Shown: positions 1-10,599 of the stretch, one piece after another
Layout: each line of letters starts with the position of its first letter
Position numbering within the stretch: position 1 is the first letter of the stretch
From: Eretmocerus hayati
Lineage: Eukaryota; Arthropoda; Insecta; Hymenoptera; Aphelinidae
Assembly: GCA_029851415.1 (NCBI GenBank)
Contig: CM056741.1
Location: 82,477,282 to 82,541,281 of the forward strand
Direction of reading: 5' to 3'
Length of the DNA: 64,000 bases
Program-made: the position numbers and the translations under genes
Notes under the pieces: generated by a model
Database searches by the model: none
What the model was told of the DNA's origin: nothing
What the model saw: the letters and a program-made list of their open reading frames with translations, nothing else

Positions 1-1
1 A

Positions 2-136
2 AAGTATATAAATGGAACGCCAACTATCATTGACTTCAAGAATACAACTACGCAGACACCTGAAGCTCTGTTGCCCTCAGTACAGTCAGGGCCCTCAACC
101 GCTCCGATGAGTAACAATGTTAGTGGAAAAATCTGA
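2..136 (+). pseudogene. LINE ORF1 3' end (fragment)
   Basis: Frame 2 is open from the first base of the window for 44 codons and ends in TGA at 134-136. The peptide is Thr/Pro/Ser-rich (for example the stretch TTTQTPEALLPSVQSGPSTA). It lies directly upstream of the endonuclease reading frame, where the gag-like ORF1 of a jockey-type element should end. No zinc knuckle is visible because the upstream part is missing. The call rests on position and an open frame, so it is tentative. Confidence 0.35.
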
Positions 137-159
137 ACCGCAGCAAGGACTCTATTTTC

Positions 160-3030
160 TTTCACTATCAGAATGCCCATTCAATCGTGAACAAGCTCAC
201 TTTAATGTAGACAAATATACATCTTTTCACCAAGACTCCTGATATAATTGCTCTAACTGAAACATGGTTGAAACCTTATATTTTGAATTGTGAAATTGGT
301 CTGGAAAGATTTTCTATTTATAGATCCGACAGAAAAGTTAAACGAGATGGAGGTGTTCTGAATGGAATCGCTAAGATTCGTAAATTCAAAACTAAGAAGA
401 TCTTTGATGGCGATTTACTCGGCGCTGACGTCCTCATTCTAACGGTCTCTGGAAAGAATATCAAATATATTGTTGGGGTCGTTTACATCCCTCCAGACTC
501 TACGCAAGCAGTATATCAAGCAGTAGCCGATTGCATCGATGAAGTTATGACCAAATTCTCTGGGCACGAGGTCCTTATCAGTGGTGATTTCAATTTGCCC
601 AATATCAAACTGTATGGTACTCCTCTGACACCAGAGTCACTAGGCCCTACTAATCAAGACCGATTACAATGTGCAGAAATTCTGTGTCACGTATTTGCTG
701 GATTGGAGGTATCGCAAGTCTATCCAGGTCACTCACTCAAAGGTTATACCTTGGATCTGCTCTTCGCAAACCCTGGGCTCTACAAACAACGTGACTGCAC
801 GGATCAGCTCATCCCCTGTGACATTCATCATGAGGTATTGTGCGGTGAATTTCTCAGTGATAGTCCGCAATCATATTTGAAAGAGACTGGCAGTTATTTG
901 GACTTCAGATCTGCGGACTACGATAGTGTTTTAAGTGCCCTAGGTCAAATTGATTTTAGCTCTGTATCTTTGCATAGCAAAGTCAACGAACAAGTTTCTC
1001 ATTTCAATGATATTTTAAAGAATGTTATCAGAGATAAGGTGCCTCTTAAAGTAAACTCACAATCGCAGTTTCCCAAATGGTATGACGATGAATTAATTAC
1101 GTTGATTTTTGAAAAGAAAAAACAGCACACAATTTGGAAAACAACGTCGATTCAAGAAAATTACATTGAGTTCAAAAAGCTAAGAGCAAAATGTATTAGA
1201 ACTTCACGCACTAAGTACCTTGAATACATAAAATCCGTCGAGGATGATCTAAGCTTCAACTTGAGGTATTTCTGGGCCTATACAAAGAAGTTGAGAAAAA
1301 CTTACAGTCTCCCAAATAATATGTATTTCAAAAATCGTTCAGCAAACGAAGGTGCGGGAATTTCGAATCTATTTGCAAGTTACTTCAGCTCAGTCTATAC
1401 TGACTCGGCTGCAAAACCTTTGAGAGTAAAAAATTGTGAAGATAAGCTTGAGAATATTGTGCTAACATCAGATGAGCTTCATTCAGTTGTAAATAGATTG
1501 GATGAAAATGTAAAGGCAGGACCCGATGGCATACCGGCGATTTTTGTGAAGAAATGTTGGCCAAAAATTAGTAAGTGTGTACTGGATATCTTCAATAAGT
1601 CTCTTGCTTCCGGGGTATTTCCTTCTGCATGGAAAACATCTTTTATCCAGCCGATTCTCAAGAGTGGAGATGTGCATGACATTGAAAATTACCGGCCTAT
1701 ATCCATTCGCAGTTGCTTGGCAAAACTTCTCGATGCTTGTATAGCGACCCGATTGACAGACTTTCTGACAAGAAGGATCATCCAAAGCCAGCACGGGTTT
1801 TTAAATGGGAAATCTACCATCACTAATCTTCTCGTTTACCAAGACTTTATTACTAATTCTCTGAGGGATGACTCACAAGTAGACTCCATTTATATAGACT
1901 TTGTCAGAGCTTTCGATTCTGTTAACCATGAGAGACTACTCGCAAAGTTATTTAACGCTGGTATAAGGAGCAATTCAAATCGATGGTGTGCGTCATATCT
2001 CGCAGATAGGTCACAAGCAGTGAGAGTCTCAAATTCCACATCCAATTTTTTTCCCACTCCGTCTGGTGTGCCACAAGGTTCGCACTTAGGCCCAATCCTA
2101 TTCATTCTGTTCATAAATGATATTGAAGATGAGATCAATATACCGCAGGTTCAATTTTTAATTCACGCAGACGATGTCAAGATATTTACTAAGATCAACT
2201 CCCCAATGAACGCATCTGTATTAAAGCGTGCACTGATCAGAATGTCTGAGTGGGCGAAAGATAACGGGCTTAAGATCAATATGAAAAAGTGTGCTGTGAT
2301 ATCCTTTACTAGGTCTAAGTCCAAACTCATATATCAGTACCTCCTTGATGGAGTCGAACTTCAAAGGGTAGAAAGTATATCTGACTTAGGGGTAACTTTT
2401 GATTCTGGTCTGAAATTCGATGTGCATATTGATTTGATGCTAGCAAAGGCCCATAAAGTACTTGGATTCATTAAGCGATCGACTTCTGAATTCAGAAACA
2501 CTGGCCCAATCGTATATCTTTATAAATCTTCAGTTATCCCAATTTTAACTTATGGTGCTGTAATCTGGACCCCTAGTGTAAAATACCTGCAAACTAAAAT
2601 TGAAAAAGCCCAAAATAAAATCCTCAGGTACCTCTGTTACAAAAGTGGACACCCCATGCATTTCCCGGATCACGATTATACTGATGCACGTAAGAAATTT
2701 AATTTGTTGAGCATGTCAGAACTTTCAACTTATCATGACTGTGTTGTAGCATTCAAGATAAAAAATAACCTATTCACAAGCGACTATGTAAACAGCCTTT
2801 TCAATGTAAGAACAGTAGGTTATGATATCCGCCACGTCCGCAGTATAAGTGAAACATGTTGTTATTCTAATTTTACATTTCATTCAACTACGCACAGACT
2901 TCGAAGAATCTGGAACTCATTACCTGAGAATATACGTGATCAAGAATCATTAATCAACTTTAAAAGTTTGTTGCTGTTTGAGCTAAATAATACAGAGCTG
3001 TATCAGAATCTAGTCAATATTGTTGTATGA
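160..3030 (+). pseudogene. LINE ORF2: endonuclease-reverse transcriptase with early stop
   Basis: The protein nicks target DNA and reverse-transcribes the element RNA. The endonuclease part starts in frame at about 160 with a QNAHSIVNKL motif (family usual QNxRSLxxK), meets TAG at 208-210, and continues with IIALTETWL, GDFNLP and LDLLFA. Downstream of the stop the frame is open for about 940 codons to TGA at 3028-3030. Reverse transcriptase motifs are KAGPDGIP, NYRPISI, SQHGF, YIDFVRAFDSVNH, GVPQGSHLGPILFILFINDI, HADD at about 2164 (usual YADD or FADD) and GLKINMKKC. The C-terminal motif is RIWNSLPENIR. Translation after the stop would have to start inside the endonuclease. The His in the catalytic box is unusual. 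Function is therefore doubtful although decay is mild. Confidence 0.88.
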
Positions 3031-3193
3031 ATTTGAGTCTGAGTGGAATATTCTCTTGATGATTTCCTTGCTGATATTATATTATATATATATATTTCTT
3101 TTTTTCCACACATTTTTCCAAAAATTTGTTATTTTCATCATTGCATATATATTTTATTTTAATTATATTCTATAATATGTACTCTGTGTAAAA

Positions 3194-3237
3194 GGGCATT
3201 TATGCCCGTTTATTTTCTGAATAGAAAAAAAAAAAAA
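3194..3237 (+). other. LINE 3' stem-loop and poly-A tail
   Basis: GGGCAT (3194-3199) pairs with ATGCCC (3202-3207) across a TT loop, followed by TTTATTTTCTGAATAG and 13 A residues. A hairpin next to the tail is the sort of 3' signal LINE reverse transcriptases recognise. Here that role is inferred from position. Confidence 0.6.
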
Positions 3238-3240
3238 TAT

Positions 3241-3330
3241 CCCCGATGGCTCAGTTGGTTGGATGGTTGGCGTAATAAATAACGATCAGAGAAGATGAAG
3301 CAAAGGAACCAGGTTCAAACCCCAGCAACA
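3241..3330 (+). other. tRNA-like A-box/B-box sequence (SINE head or tRNA relic)
   Basis: A-box-like TGGCTCAGTTGG at 3247-3258 and B-box-like GGTTCAAACCC at 3312-3322 lie in tRNA order. The 53-nt gap is longer than in an ordinary tRNA, and I cannot pair an acceptor stem. It starts within four bases of the LINE A-tail. It could be a tRNA-derived SINE, an intron-bearing tRNA relic, or the target site of the LINE. Confidence 0.4.
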
Positions 3331-4218
3331 ACCAATCATGAAATCATACTAAACTTGGTTGAAAGTGTTTTTTCCATTTTTTATGCAGTTCCATCGTTTT
3401 CATTTAGCATTTTAGTCTCAATATCGTTCCACAATATATGAATATTCAGTTTTTTCATACTGAAAATTGTAAGCAACTCGAGGATCGGGTGTAAAAACAA
3501 CTTAATCCAAGTGAAATTTCCCTCGAATACTTCCACAAAGGATCACTTTCGACGTATTATTGGCGCAATCATTAGTTTGGCGATCCAGAGTCACAAAAAA
3601 AATTATTATCAAAAAAGGGGTCAAAATTTCATTTACGTGCGCTGTGTTTTTTCATTTTTTCGACCTTCGTGAGTGTAGAGCATCGCGGTGAGGCTCGTGT
3701 GAGATTCGAGCAGGCTAATTCATTAATTAGTCAGTTAATTAATAAATTAGTTAATTCTCTGCGTGATAATTACGTAGCAGGAGACACCGTCATTCAAGGT
3801 AGGTTGAATCAGACCAGCTGCGCTCACGGAGTCCGTCACATACTTGTCCCGTTCCTATTACGTGCTGGCAACTACTGCCTCATGGTACCCCGTGACCCGC
3901 TCTTAGAGTCCGTCACGTACTCGATCCGTACTTGGCACATACACGAATTTACTGCCATGCGGCTCGCTGAGCAAGGGCTCCAAAATCCGTCACGTACTTG
4001 TTCAGTACCCGTCACATACTGGCAACTACTGTTGCGTGCATTTGGAGCGTCTCTCCAAAATCCATCACATACCCATTCCGTACTGTGTAGGTAGCAGGAA
4101 TTACTATTGCGAGTATTGACAGGTACGAGCAAGTACGTACAGTTATAAGCCAAGTATCTACAGTATGGAATATTAGCTATTTCCCCCTTGATTCTTCTTG
4201 TTGAATGATATTTTTACA
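3331..4218. other. Non-coding stretch, degenerate short repeats
   Basis: No supported gene. Around 3830-4090 variants of TCCGTCACGTACTTG and TGGCAACTACTG recur several times, giving overlapping meaningless ORFs on both strands. The end, TATTTTTACAG at 4209-4219, reads as a splice acceptor for the F-box candidate. Confidence 0.4.
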
Positions 4219-4240
4219 GGGTATCTATCGCGTTGGAGAG

Positions 4241-5224
4241 ATGAGTTCTGTAGTGAATATAAACGTTCATTTGAATGAGGATTGCCTTTATTCAATTTTC
4301 GCCCTACTGAATAATGAAGAAAGGTCAAGAGCATGTCTAGTGTGCAAGAATTGGAGGAATGTGATAGAGAGTTTGGAAGAGGAATTAGTTATGAAAAATA
4401 GAGATATAAGGGAATGTAAAAATGACTATTGGGAATCCAAGGAGTTTTTTGTGAATAATTTGTAAAGGATAAAAAAAATTTCATTGAAAGACTGTATATT
4501 AGATAATAGTTTTTTTGAATTGCTTTCAACATCGAAAGTTTGAAAATCGTTGATTTTTGTGTTTTCTTTGAAGATGATTAATTATTAAGAAAATTAGAAG
4601 ATTTTGGAAGAAGGGAGGTGGAATTGGATATAAGAAATTTTGCTGATACACGAAATAGGAATTTGTTATTCGTGAAGAATATATTTGAGGTATGAATAAA
4701 GTTTGTCATGTTAAAAGATCAGGTTAACGTTGGTAGATAATTGAGTTTCATAGGTTGTGATAATGTATTTTTATCCAAATATTTTTCATTGATGAAGGAA
4801 TATATAGAGGTTTTTCATAGGGCTCACGGCGATCTTTTCCTCTATGATTGTCAGTGATTAATCAATTTAATGGAATTCAGGTGTAATAATGGTGGAGGTA
4901 TAATTATTGTACTAATTGCAATGACATTTACATTATCATTGAAATTCGAGAGAAAAAAAGAAACGAGCTGAGATCGGTACCTCAATTTATCAATGTGATC
5001 ACATGATTCATTGATGCTAAGGTAGTCAGGAAATCCGTTAGTACTGTTAAATTTCAATCATTTCAAAATGTGGTGGAATGAGAAGAATGAAATAATGTTC
5101 ATTTTCACAGGTACCTTCAGAATGGAGAGAATTGAACACATTGGAAAGTAATTTATATATATCAATTATATATATACATAATGTTTACTTATGTGATGCG
5201 GAGTGGGGCAGATTTTCGATATAA
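4241..5224 (+). CDS. Candidate F-box gene (three putative exons, remnant)
   Basis: The first coding exon starts at ATG 4241 just after an acceptor-like TTTTTACAG at 4219. It encodes an F-box of about 35 residues with the core LNEDCLYSIFALLNNEERSR followed by ACLVCKNWRNVI, matching the family pattern LPxExLxxIFxxL...LVCKxW. F-box proteins recruit targets to SCF ubiquitin ligases through Skp1. Read straight through, the frame stops at TAA 4463-4465. A donor GTAAAG at 4462 could instead join to 4590-4689, open and ending GAG|GTATGA. From there TTTTCACAG at 5110 could lead to 5111-5224 (VPSEWRELNTLESN...), preserving frame. The joined tail looks like the start of an LRR-type region, but it then runs into the G-rich satellite and stops. 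The F-box is seen; the exon chain is inference. Confidence 0.5.
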
Positions 5225-5582
5225 GATAGTGTGGGGCGGAGTGGGGTGGATTTTGCAATATCAGACAGTGTTGGGCAGATTGGGGTGGTGTGGGGCGGAG
5301 TGGGGCGAAAATGGGCGGAGTGGGGCGGAAAGCCATATGTTATGTGGGGCGGTGTGGGGCGTAGTGAAACTTATTTTGACATATCAGACAGTGTGGGGCG
5401 AAGTGGGGCGGATTTTGGGATATCAGACAGTGTGGGGCGGAGTGGGGCGGAAAGTCATATGTTATGTGGGGCGTAGTGGGGCGGATTTTGGGATATCAGA
5501 CAGTGTGGGGCGGTTTGCAGATTGAAGTGTGGGGCGGAGTGGGGTGGAGTGGGGCGGAGTGGGGTGCTGTGGGGCGGAGTAT
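5203..5582 (+). repeat. G-rich satellite, GTGGGGCGGA motif
   Basis: Dense repetition of GTGGGGCGGAGTGGGGCGG alternating with GATATCAGACAGT spacers. Runs of four or more G, many of them closely spaced on one strand, could fold as G-quadruplexes. The open frames across it (Trp-Gly-Gly-Val periodicity) are a by-product of composition. Confidence 0.85.
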
Positions 5583-6551
5583 TAAAAAAGAACTATATAG
5601 TATAGGGAGATATATATATATAGGTCCTTCATGGAATTACAATGCATGATAAAATTTTGCATATCAACGAAGAGTATCAGCTCTCCGAAATTTGAAAATA
5701 CAGTGACTCCTCTTCAAAGTATCTGTTCATGCTTTGAGAGCGTTAGTACGGTGGGAATTTCAAAATAATGCGAGCCACCTTGTGCAAGCCCTTACAATGC
5801 TTGAAAAAAAAAGCATACAACTAGTTGTTGTCGATAAATTTTTTGGTGCTGCTCCTGGCTGAATGATGAGCCTTCCAACTGAGGATCACCCAAAAAAATT
5901 ATCATTCAGGAATGGGTCTAAATATCAGTTCCATCCCTGGTGCCTTTGTGGGTTTCCGTTCCTTCGATCTTTGCGAGAGTGAAGCCCCACGATTGCTTAA
6001 GATTGAGATCCCTCGGGATTCGGGCGGGCAGACTTGAAAAAAGTGTTATTGAGCATCGAATCCTTAAATTACAAGTACCGAAATCCCATTCTTCATGTGC
6101 ACGCTGAGCTCGATTACTCCGTGGCTGAATTTTGCCTAAAATTTTACTCGCTCAGCGTTCCTCGATGAACATGAGTTTGCCCCATTCCAGGAGTTTTCGC
6201 ACCAATTTTTTTTCAAAGTTCATCTGGAATCGTAACTTTTCCATGCTCCAGAGTATCGAAGAAAAATTGATTTCCACTCTTCGCCGAGTACTATTTGAAG
6301 AAAATTTACTTCGGCCAAATTTTATTGACAGTTCTCCGTCTACTAGTGCGGCCCACAACGAAGGCCTCAAGGCTAGTCCGTAGAGAATCCGGATATTTTA
6401 TCCATAGATTGCGCTTTGGTCGTACTGCATGTGCGATGGGAGATTATGAACAACTTTTTTGCCTCATAGTATTTCACCCTCACATTTCCAACCCAAACGA
6501 GATATGTCAACTGAAACACCATGATATTTCCCATCGAAACAATATAGATGG
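5583..6551. other. No gene recognised
   Basis: Moderately AT-rich sequence with only short ORFs and no domain I recognise. It is the left flank of the MITE at 6554. I see no tandem repeat in it. Confidence 0.4.
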
Positions 6552-6553
6552 TA

Positions 6554-7512
6554 AGGTAAGAGTACCCAACTTGCGCCCATTCAGCCATTTTCTTAATAAC
6601 TTTGGTCTACCTCATCAATCTTCAACTCGCTTAAGCTCATTCCAAAGCTTGTTTTGAGACCTTCAAGATAAATTGAAGTACGTTCAAATTCGATCATCTG
6701 GAGCCGAGCTGTCTTAGTTTTTTCAAGTGATTTTATAGAGTTCACAAAATGGTGAGACCGAATCGCCCCCATAAAACCATTTCCTCAACAAATCTGGTCT
6801 GCCTCAACATTTTTCAACGTATCTCAGCTCATTTTGGAGCTTGTTCAAGGACCTTCAAAATGCGGTAAACTACGTTCGATTTGGATGGATTGGAGCTGAA
6901 CTGTCTCAATTCTTCCAAAATAAATTATGGAAATCGGCGATAGAGTGTTTTTATCGCCGTGCACGCACGTTTGGAGCTTTTTGCCGGTCCAAAATACCAT
7001 TTCCGACCTATTTTGACGTGATGAATACGTTCTGATTGGTAAAAGAAAGTCATACTGCACGCCTTCCCGAGATAACCATATGGGGACATGTTGGGCTCAC
7101 TCCGATGTTGGCATCCTTGTTAACGAATTGTCTTCGTGTTTTGCACATGAATCAGCTCAGATCTGAATTCTGCAACTTCGAAGAACAGATTTTACAGGTT
7201 CTGAAGCAAGGAATCAAATGCGCTAAGGTACGTTAAGTATGGTTGAACTCAAAAAATTTGGCATTAATTTTACTGCACGCATCTCCCTCGGTACTTTCTC
7301 AGCTAAGCAATCACGAAAAATAGAAAATCACTCTACATTTCCTGGAGAACGCAAGAATGATTCGAGGTCGACGCAAACTACTTACTTTCCTATTATATTG
7401 CAACATAACAAGCGCGAAAAAAATGCCGGGGGGCCAAAAGGAGTGCCCATCCCTGAGATCGGCATATGGGAGCGTCAAATTGGGTAAAGAGGAAAGTTGG
7501 GTACACTTGCCT
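6554..7512. mobile_element. TA-MITE family, copy 1 (959 bp)
   Basis: The left end AGGTAAGAGTACCCAACTTG and right end AAGTTGGGTACACTTGCCT are inverted repeats flanked by TA (6552-6553, 7513-7514). The interior is collinear, in opposite orientation, with the 957-bp copy at 14076-15032. Shared stretches include CCATTTTCTTAATAACTTTGG near one end and GAGATCGGCATATG near the other. There is no transposase ORF. TA duplication and short TIRs fit a non-autonomous Tc1/mariner-type element. The ORFs inside are chance. Confidence 0.85.
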
Positions 7513-7648
7513 TATATGAAAGAAGAAGCCACAACCGTACAGGAAATTCTCCAAAATACGGTTGTTTGGTTCATGGCTGAAATAAAACTACGAAAAGTTG
7601 ACTTACAGTGAACGGCTTGGTGAACGGGCTAACCCTACCACATTTTTC

Positions 7649-8047
7649 CTAGATTATACTAAATGAGCCACTTCTACAAACAGAATCACAATCAGAAATC
7701 TTAACAGAGGTGTGCTGAATTACACAATGAATTGAATCCAATTCCTGACAAATTTTGCTGTGCTTATATTGGAAATCGCAAGCACCACATAGTTGCGATA
7801 CAAGGGCACTGCTAGCCTCTTGATCTGCACTTTCACTTGCAATACCATCATGCCAATGCTTGCATATCTCCTCACTATACTGTATAAAACTCCTACTCAC
7901 ACATAGCTGCGCTATAACACGCAGGACGTATGGGGAGTTGCGCGCGCATCCATGCAATACGAATATTTGTGTCCACATGGATTCGATGCCAATATGGACA
8001 GGCCTTTCGACAAAACTCAACGCGCGAGAAGATGACTTCGTCAACAA
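7649..8047 (-). CDS. Uncharacterised 132-aa ORF
   Basis: An open frame of 132 codons on the minus strand between the MITE and the 72-bp satellite. It has about ten Cys residues spread through the C-terminal two thirds (for example CKHWHDGIA, LCGACDFQYKHSKIC). I see no signal peptide, membrane segment or known domain, and no splice context. It may be an exon of something unknown or a chance ORF. I give it low weight. Confidence 0.15.
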   Translation of the reverse strand: MLTKSSSRALSFVERPVHIGIESMWTQIFVLHGCARNSPYVLRVIAQLCVSRSFIQYSEEICKHWHDGIASESADQEASSALVSQLCGACDFQYKHSKICQELDSIHCVIQHTSVKISDCDSVCRSGSFSII

Positions 8048-8327
8048 AAACAGAACATTCTACCTTTAGACTGCTTCAATCAGCTCGAGAAAGGTATTGA
8101 GAATGTCCATGAATTCACCACTCGTAAAACCTTTTTGAGCTATCTTGGTCTTCCACAAAGCAATTAGCCTATGAGAATTCGATGGAAATTTGGATTTCTG
8201 AGATCAATTCAAAGTCGGTTGCTTGCATCAATTCAAAGTCGATTTGTAAGCTCGTTGATGCTCCCCCTTGTGGGCTGAAGAATGTTTGAGAACCAGAGAT
8301 CACGTCTCTATTCATCGAGAATGCTCA

Positions 8328-9375
8328 TGAGGCCGAAATCGAGTTTTACGGGTGGTGAACAGGAAGACGGGTAGACGCGGGTGATCAGGCCCATGCTTAT
8401 AAGGACGCAATCGAGATTTACGGGTGGTGAAAAGATAGACGGGTGAACACGAGTGATCACGCTAATGCACATTAGACCGAAGTAGAGACCAACGGGTGGT
8501 GAACGAGTAGACGGGTGGTCACGGGTGATCACTCTCATGGTAAACTCGCCGAAATCGAGTCTCACGGGTAGTGCACGGGAATACGGTGAGATACGGGTGT
8601 ACATTTTCATGCTCCAGAGGCCGAAATCGAGCCATACGGGTGGTGAACGGGTAGGCGGGTGGACACGGGTGATCACGCTAATGCACATCAGACCAAAGTA
8701 GAGTCGAACGGGTGGTGAACGAGAAAACGGGTGGACATGGGTGATCACTCTCATGGTAAGCTGGCCGGAGTCAAGTCACACGGGTAGTGTACGGGGATAC
8801 GGAGAGATACGGGTGATCACCTATATGCTCGAGAGTCCGAAATCGAGTTCTACGGGTGATGAACGGGAAGACGGGTGGACACGGGTGGTCAGTTCCATGC
8901 TCATGAGGCCGAGATTGAGTCTTACGGGTGGTGAACGGGAAGACGGGCAGATACGGGTGAGCTCTCTCATGTTAAGCTGGCCGGAGTCAAGTCGGATTGG
9001 TGGTGTACGGGGATACAGAGAGATACGGATGATCACCTATAGGCTCGAGAGGTCGAAATCGAGTTCTACGGGTAGTGAACGGGAAGACGTGCAGACACGG
9101 GTGGTCAGTACTATGCTCATGAGGCCAAAATCGAGCCACACGGGTGGTGAACGGGTAAACGGGTGGACACGGGTGATCAAGCTTATGCACATCAGACCAA
9201 GGTAGAGTCGAACGGGTGGTGAACGGGTAGACGGTCGGTCACGGGTGATCACTCTGATGGTAAGCTTGCCAAAATCGAGCCGAACGGGTGGTGGACGTAA
9301 AGCCGGGCGGACAGGGGTGATCAGTCTCATGCTCATGAGGCCGAAATCGAGTCACACGGGTTGTGAGCGGGAGAA
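8328..9375. repeat. 72-bp satellite array
   Basis: About 14 tandem units carrying ACGGGTGGTGAACGGG and GGTGATCAC. Unit starts, marked by variants of GAAATCGAG, fall at about 8336, 8408, 8478, 8551, 8623 and 8695, so the period is ~72 bp. Units three apart (8478 and 8695) are more alike, suggesting a ~217-bp higher-order repeat. Because 72 is a multiple of three, both strands stay open and give 24-residue peptide repeats such as RSPPVRLDFGLMS. Confidence 0.9.
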
Positions 9376-9895
9376 TGGTAGGCACGGCTCACCAGCCCTA
9401 TGGTGATCCCTTATATGAACGTCGCACAGGTAGAAACGGGAGAAGCTACGCCGAAACTACATTTACGGGAAGCCACGGGAGGCGAGCCTACTGCCGTCGG
9501 AGACAGTCCTATTCGAATGGGCTCTGATGTAATTTCCCAAAATATCGAGCTTGAACGCAATCCTGAGCATCACCGTAGAGAGTTGCAAGATCGACATCGG
9601 ACGATGGAAAGATGTTGAGTGGTGCAAATCTGCTGAAGAACCATGAGTAGCAGTGTCAAATACTTCCCATGTCATCCAAGATCATCTACGTTCCGATCCA
9701 GGACTGTTCCGCAGATGTCTAAGCTAGAAATACGGTGTGAGAATTGCCAGAGAAATATTCAAGATAAATATTCAGCCTGAAAGAGCTGAAAAGCAATGTC
9801 AATCACATGAGGGTTGCCGAAGTCTTGGTCGACGGAATATCACTGTTCAAAACACACGACTTTACGCAAGAAATCGAGACTTCGGCCATGTTTCA
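9376..9895. other. Transition between satellites, no gene
   Basis: The first 30 bases still resemble the 72-bp satellite. The rest has no supported coding region or tandem structure. Confidence 0.35.
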
Positions 9896-10402
9896 CAATG
9901 GATTTTGGGCTTCGGAAAGGAATCATGTCATTAATAACATTATTTCAGAGCTCATTGATACATTTCCATACATTTCAAGTTCCAATACATCAGTGAATTG
10001 CGGATTGAGGGATCGAGCTCGTACGTAGGAGTGCAAGTTCCTGGACATGAGCTGACTCAACTGTATGTAAGGCATCATCAGCTCTCAAAGTACATATATA
10101 CTGGAACATGAACGTATATCCACATAAAATGTTATGGGTAATTTCAACACCATATGAAAATTTGGTTCGGTCTCTTGGTTACGTTGTATACGTCCCCGAT
10201 TCTGAATATCAAATTTTCTTCAGTTCAAAGAGAACGTCGAATTGTTTCATCTCCATTGTACATGCACTCCTATGTACAAGCTCGGTCCCTCAATCCACAA
10301 TTCACTGATGTATTGGAACTTGAAATATATGGAAATGTATCAATGAGCTGTAAAATGATGTTATTAATCACGTGATTCCTTTCCGAAGCCCAAAATCCAT
10401 TG
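9896..10402. repeat. Inverted repeat (foldback), ~143-bp arms
   Basis: The arm at 9896-10038 (starting CAATGGATTTTGGGCTTCGG) is the reverse complement of 10259-10402 (ending CCGAAGCCCAAAATCCATTG), with scattered mismatches and a ~220-bp loop. The outer flanks do not show a clear target duplication. It sits at the start of the ~535-bp tandem region and may be part of the same larger element. Confidence 0.8.
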
Positions 10403-10599
10403 CTTTTTCTTCGCTCAGACTCAACCTAGAGCTGATTGCAGTGATTCTCAGACACGGGTTGGGCTTGAAATATTGTCTGACATCTTTCGTATGTACTGCA
10501 AGTTTTTTTTGATCGGCAGTATAATTTTTCTTCACCGAAAAATCATCATTCCTTGAATAATCTGCATTACTGAACAGCTTCTTCTGGATGAATATCGTC

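Larger units (their letters stand above)
1..3237 (+). mobile_element. Jockey/CR1-type LINE, 5' end outside window
   Basis: Non-LTR retrotransposon read on the plus strand. The order is an open ORF1 tail, ORF2 with AP-type endonuclease then reverse transcriptase, a ~195-nt 3' UTR, a stem-loop and a 13-nt A run at 3225-3237. This is the normal organisation of jockey/CR1-group LINEs, which move by target-primed reverse transcription. The 5' part lies before the window, so its full length and target duplication cannot be seen. One early stop in ORF2 and a changed residue in the YxDD box suggest an old or defective copy, but most of ORF2 stays open. The clade is assigned from motif style only. Confidence 0.9.

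Noticed and set aside
3561..3600. TGGCGCAATCATTAG as a gypsy primer-binding site
   Set aside because: No LTR end (CA) directly before it, no LTR pair, and no gag or pol follows in this orientation.
5181..5649. Trp/Gly-rich ORFs
   Set aside because: Translation of the G-rich satellite.
8308..9336. Overlapping ORFs on both strands in the 72-bp array
   Set aside because: They follow from a repeat period divisible by three and carry no domain or start context.
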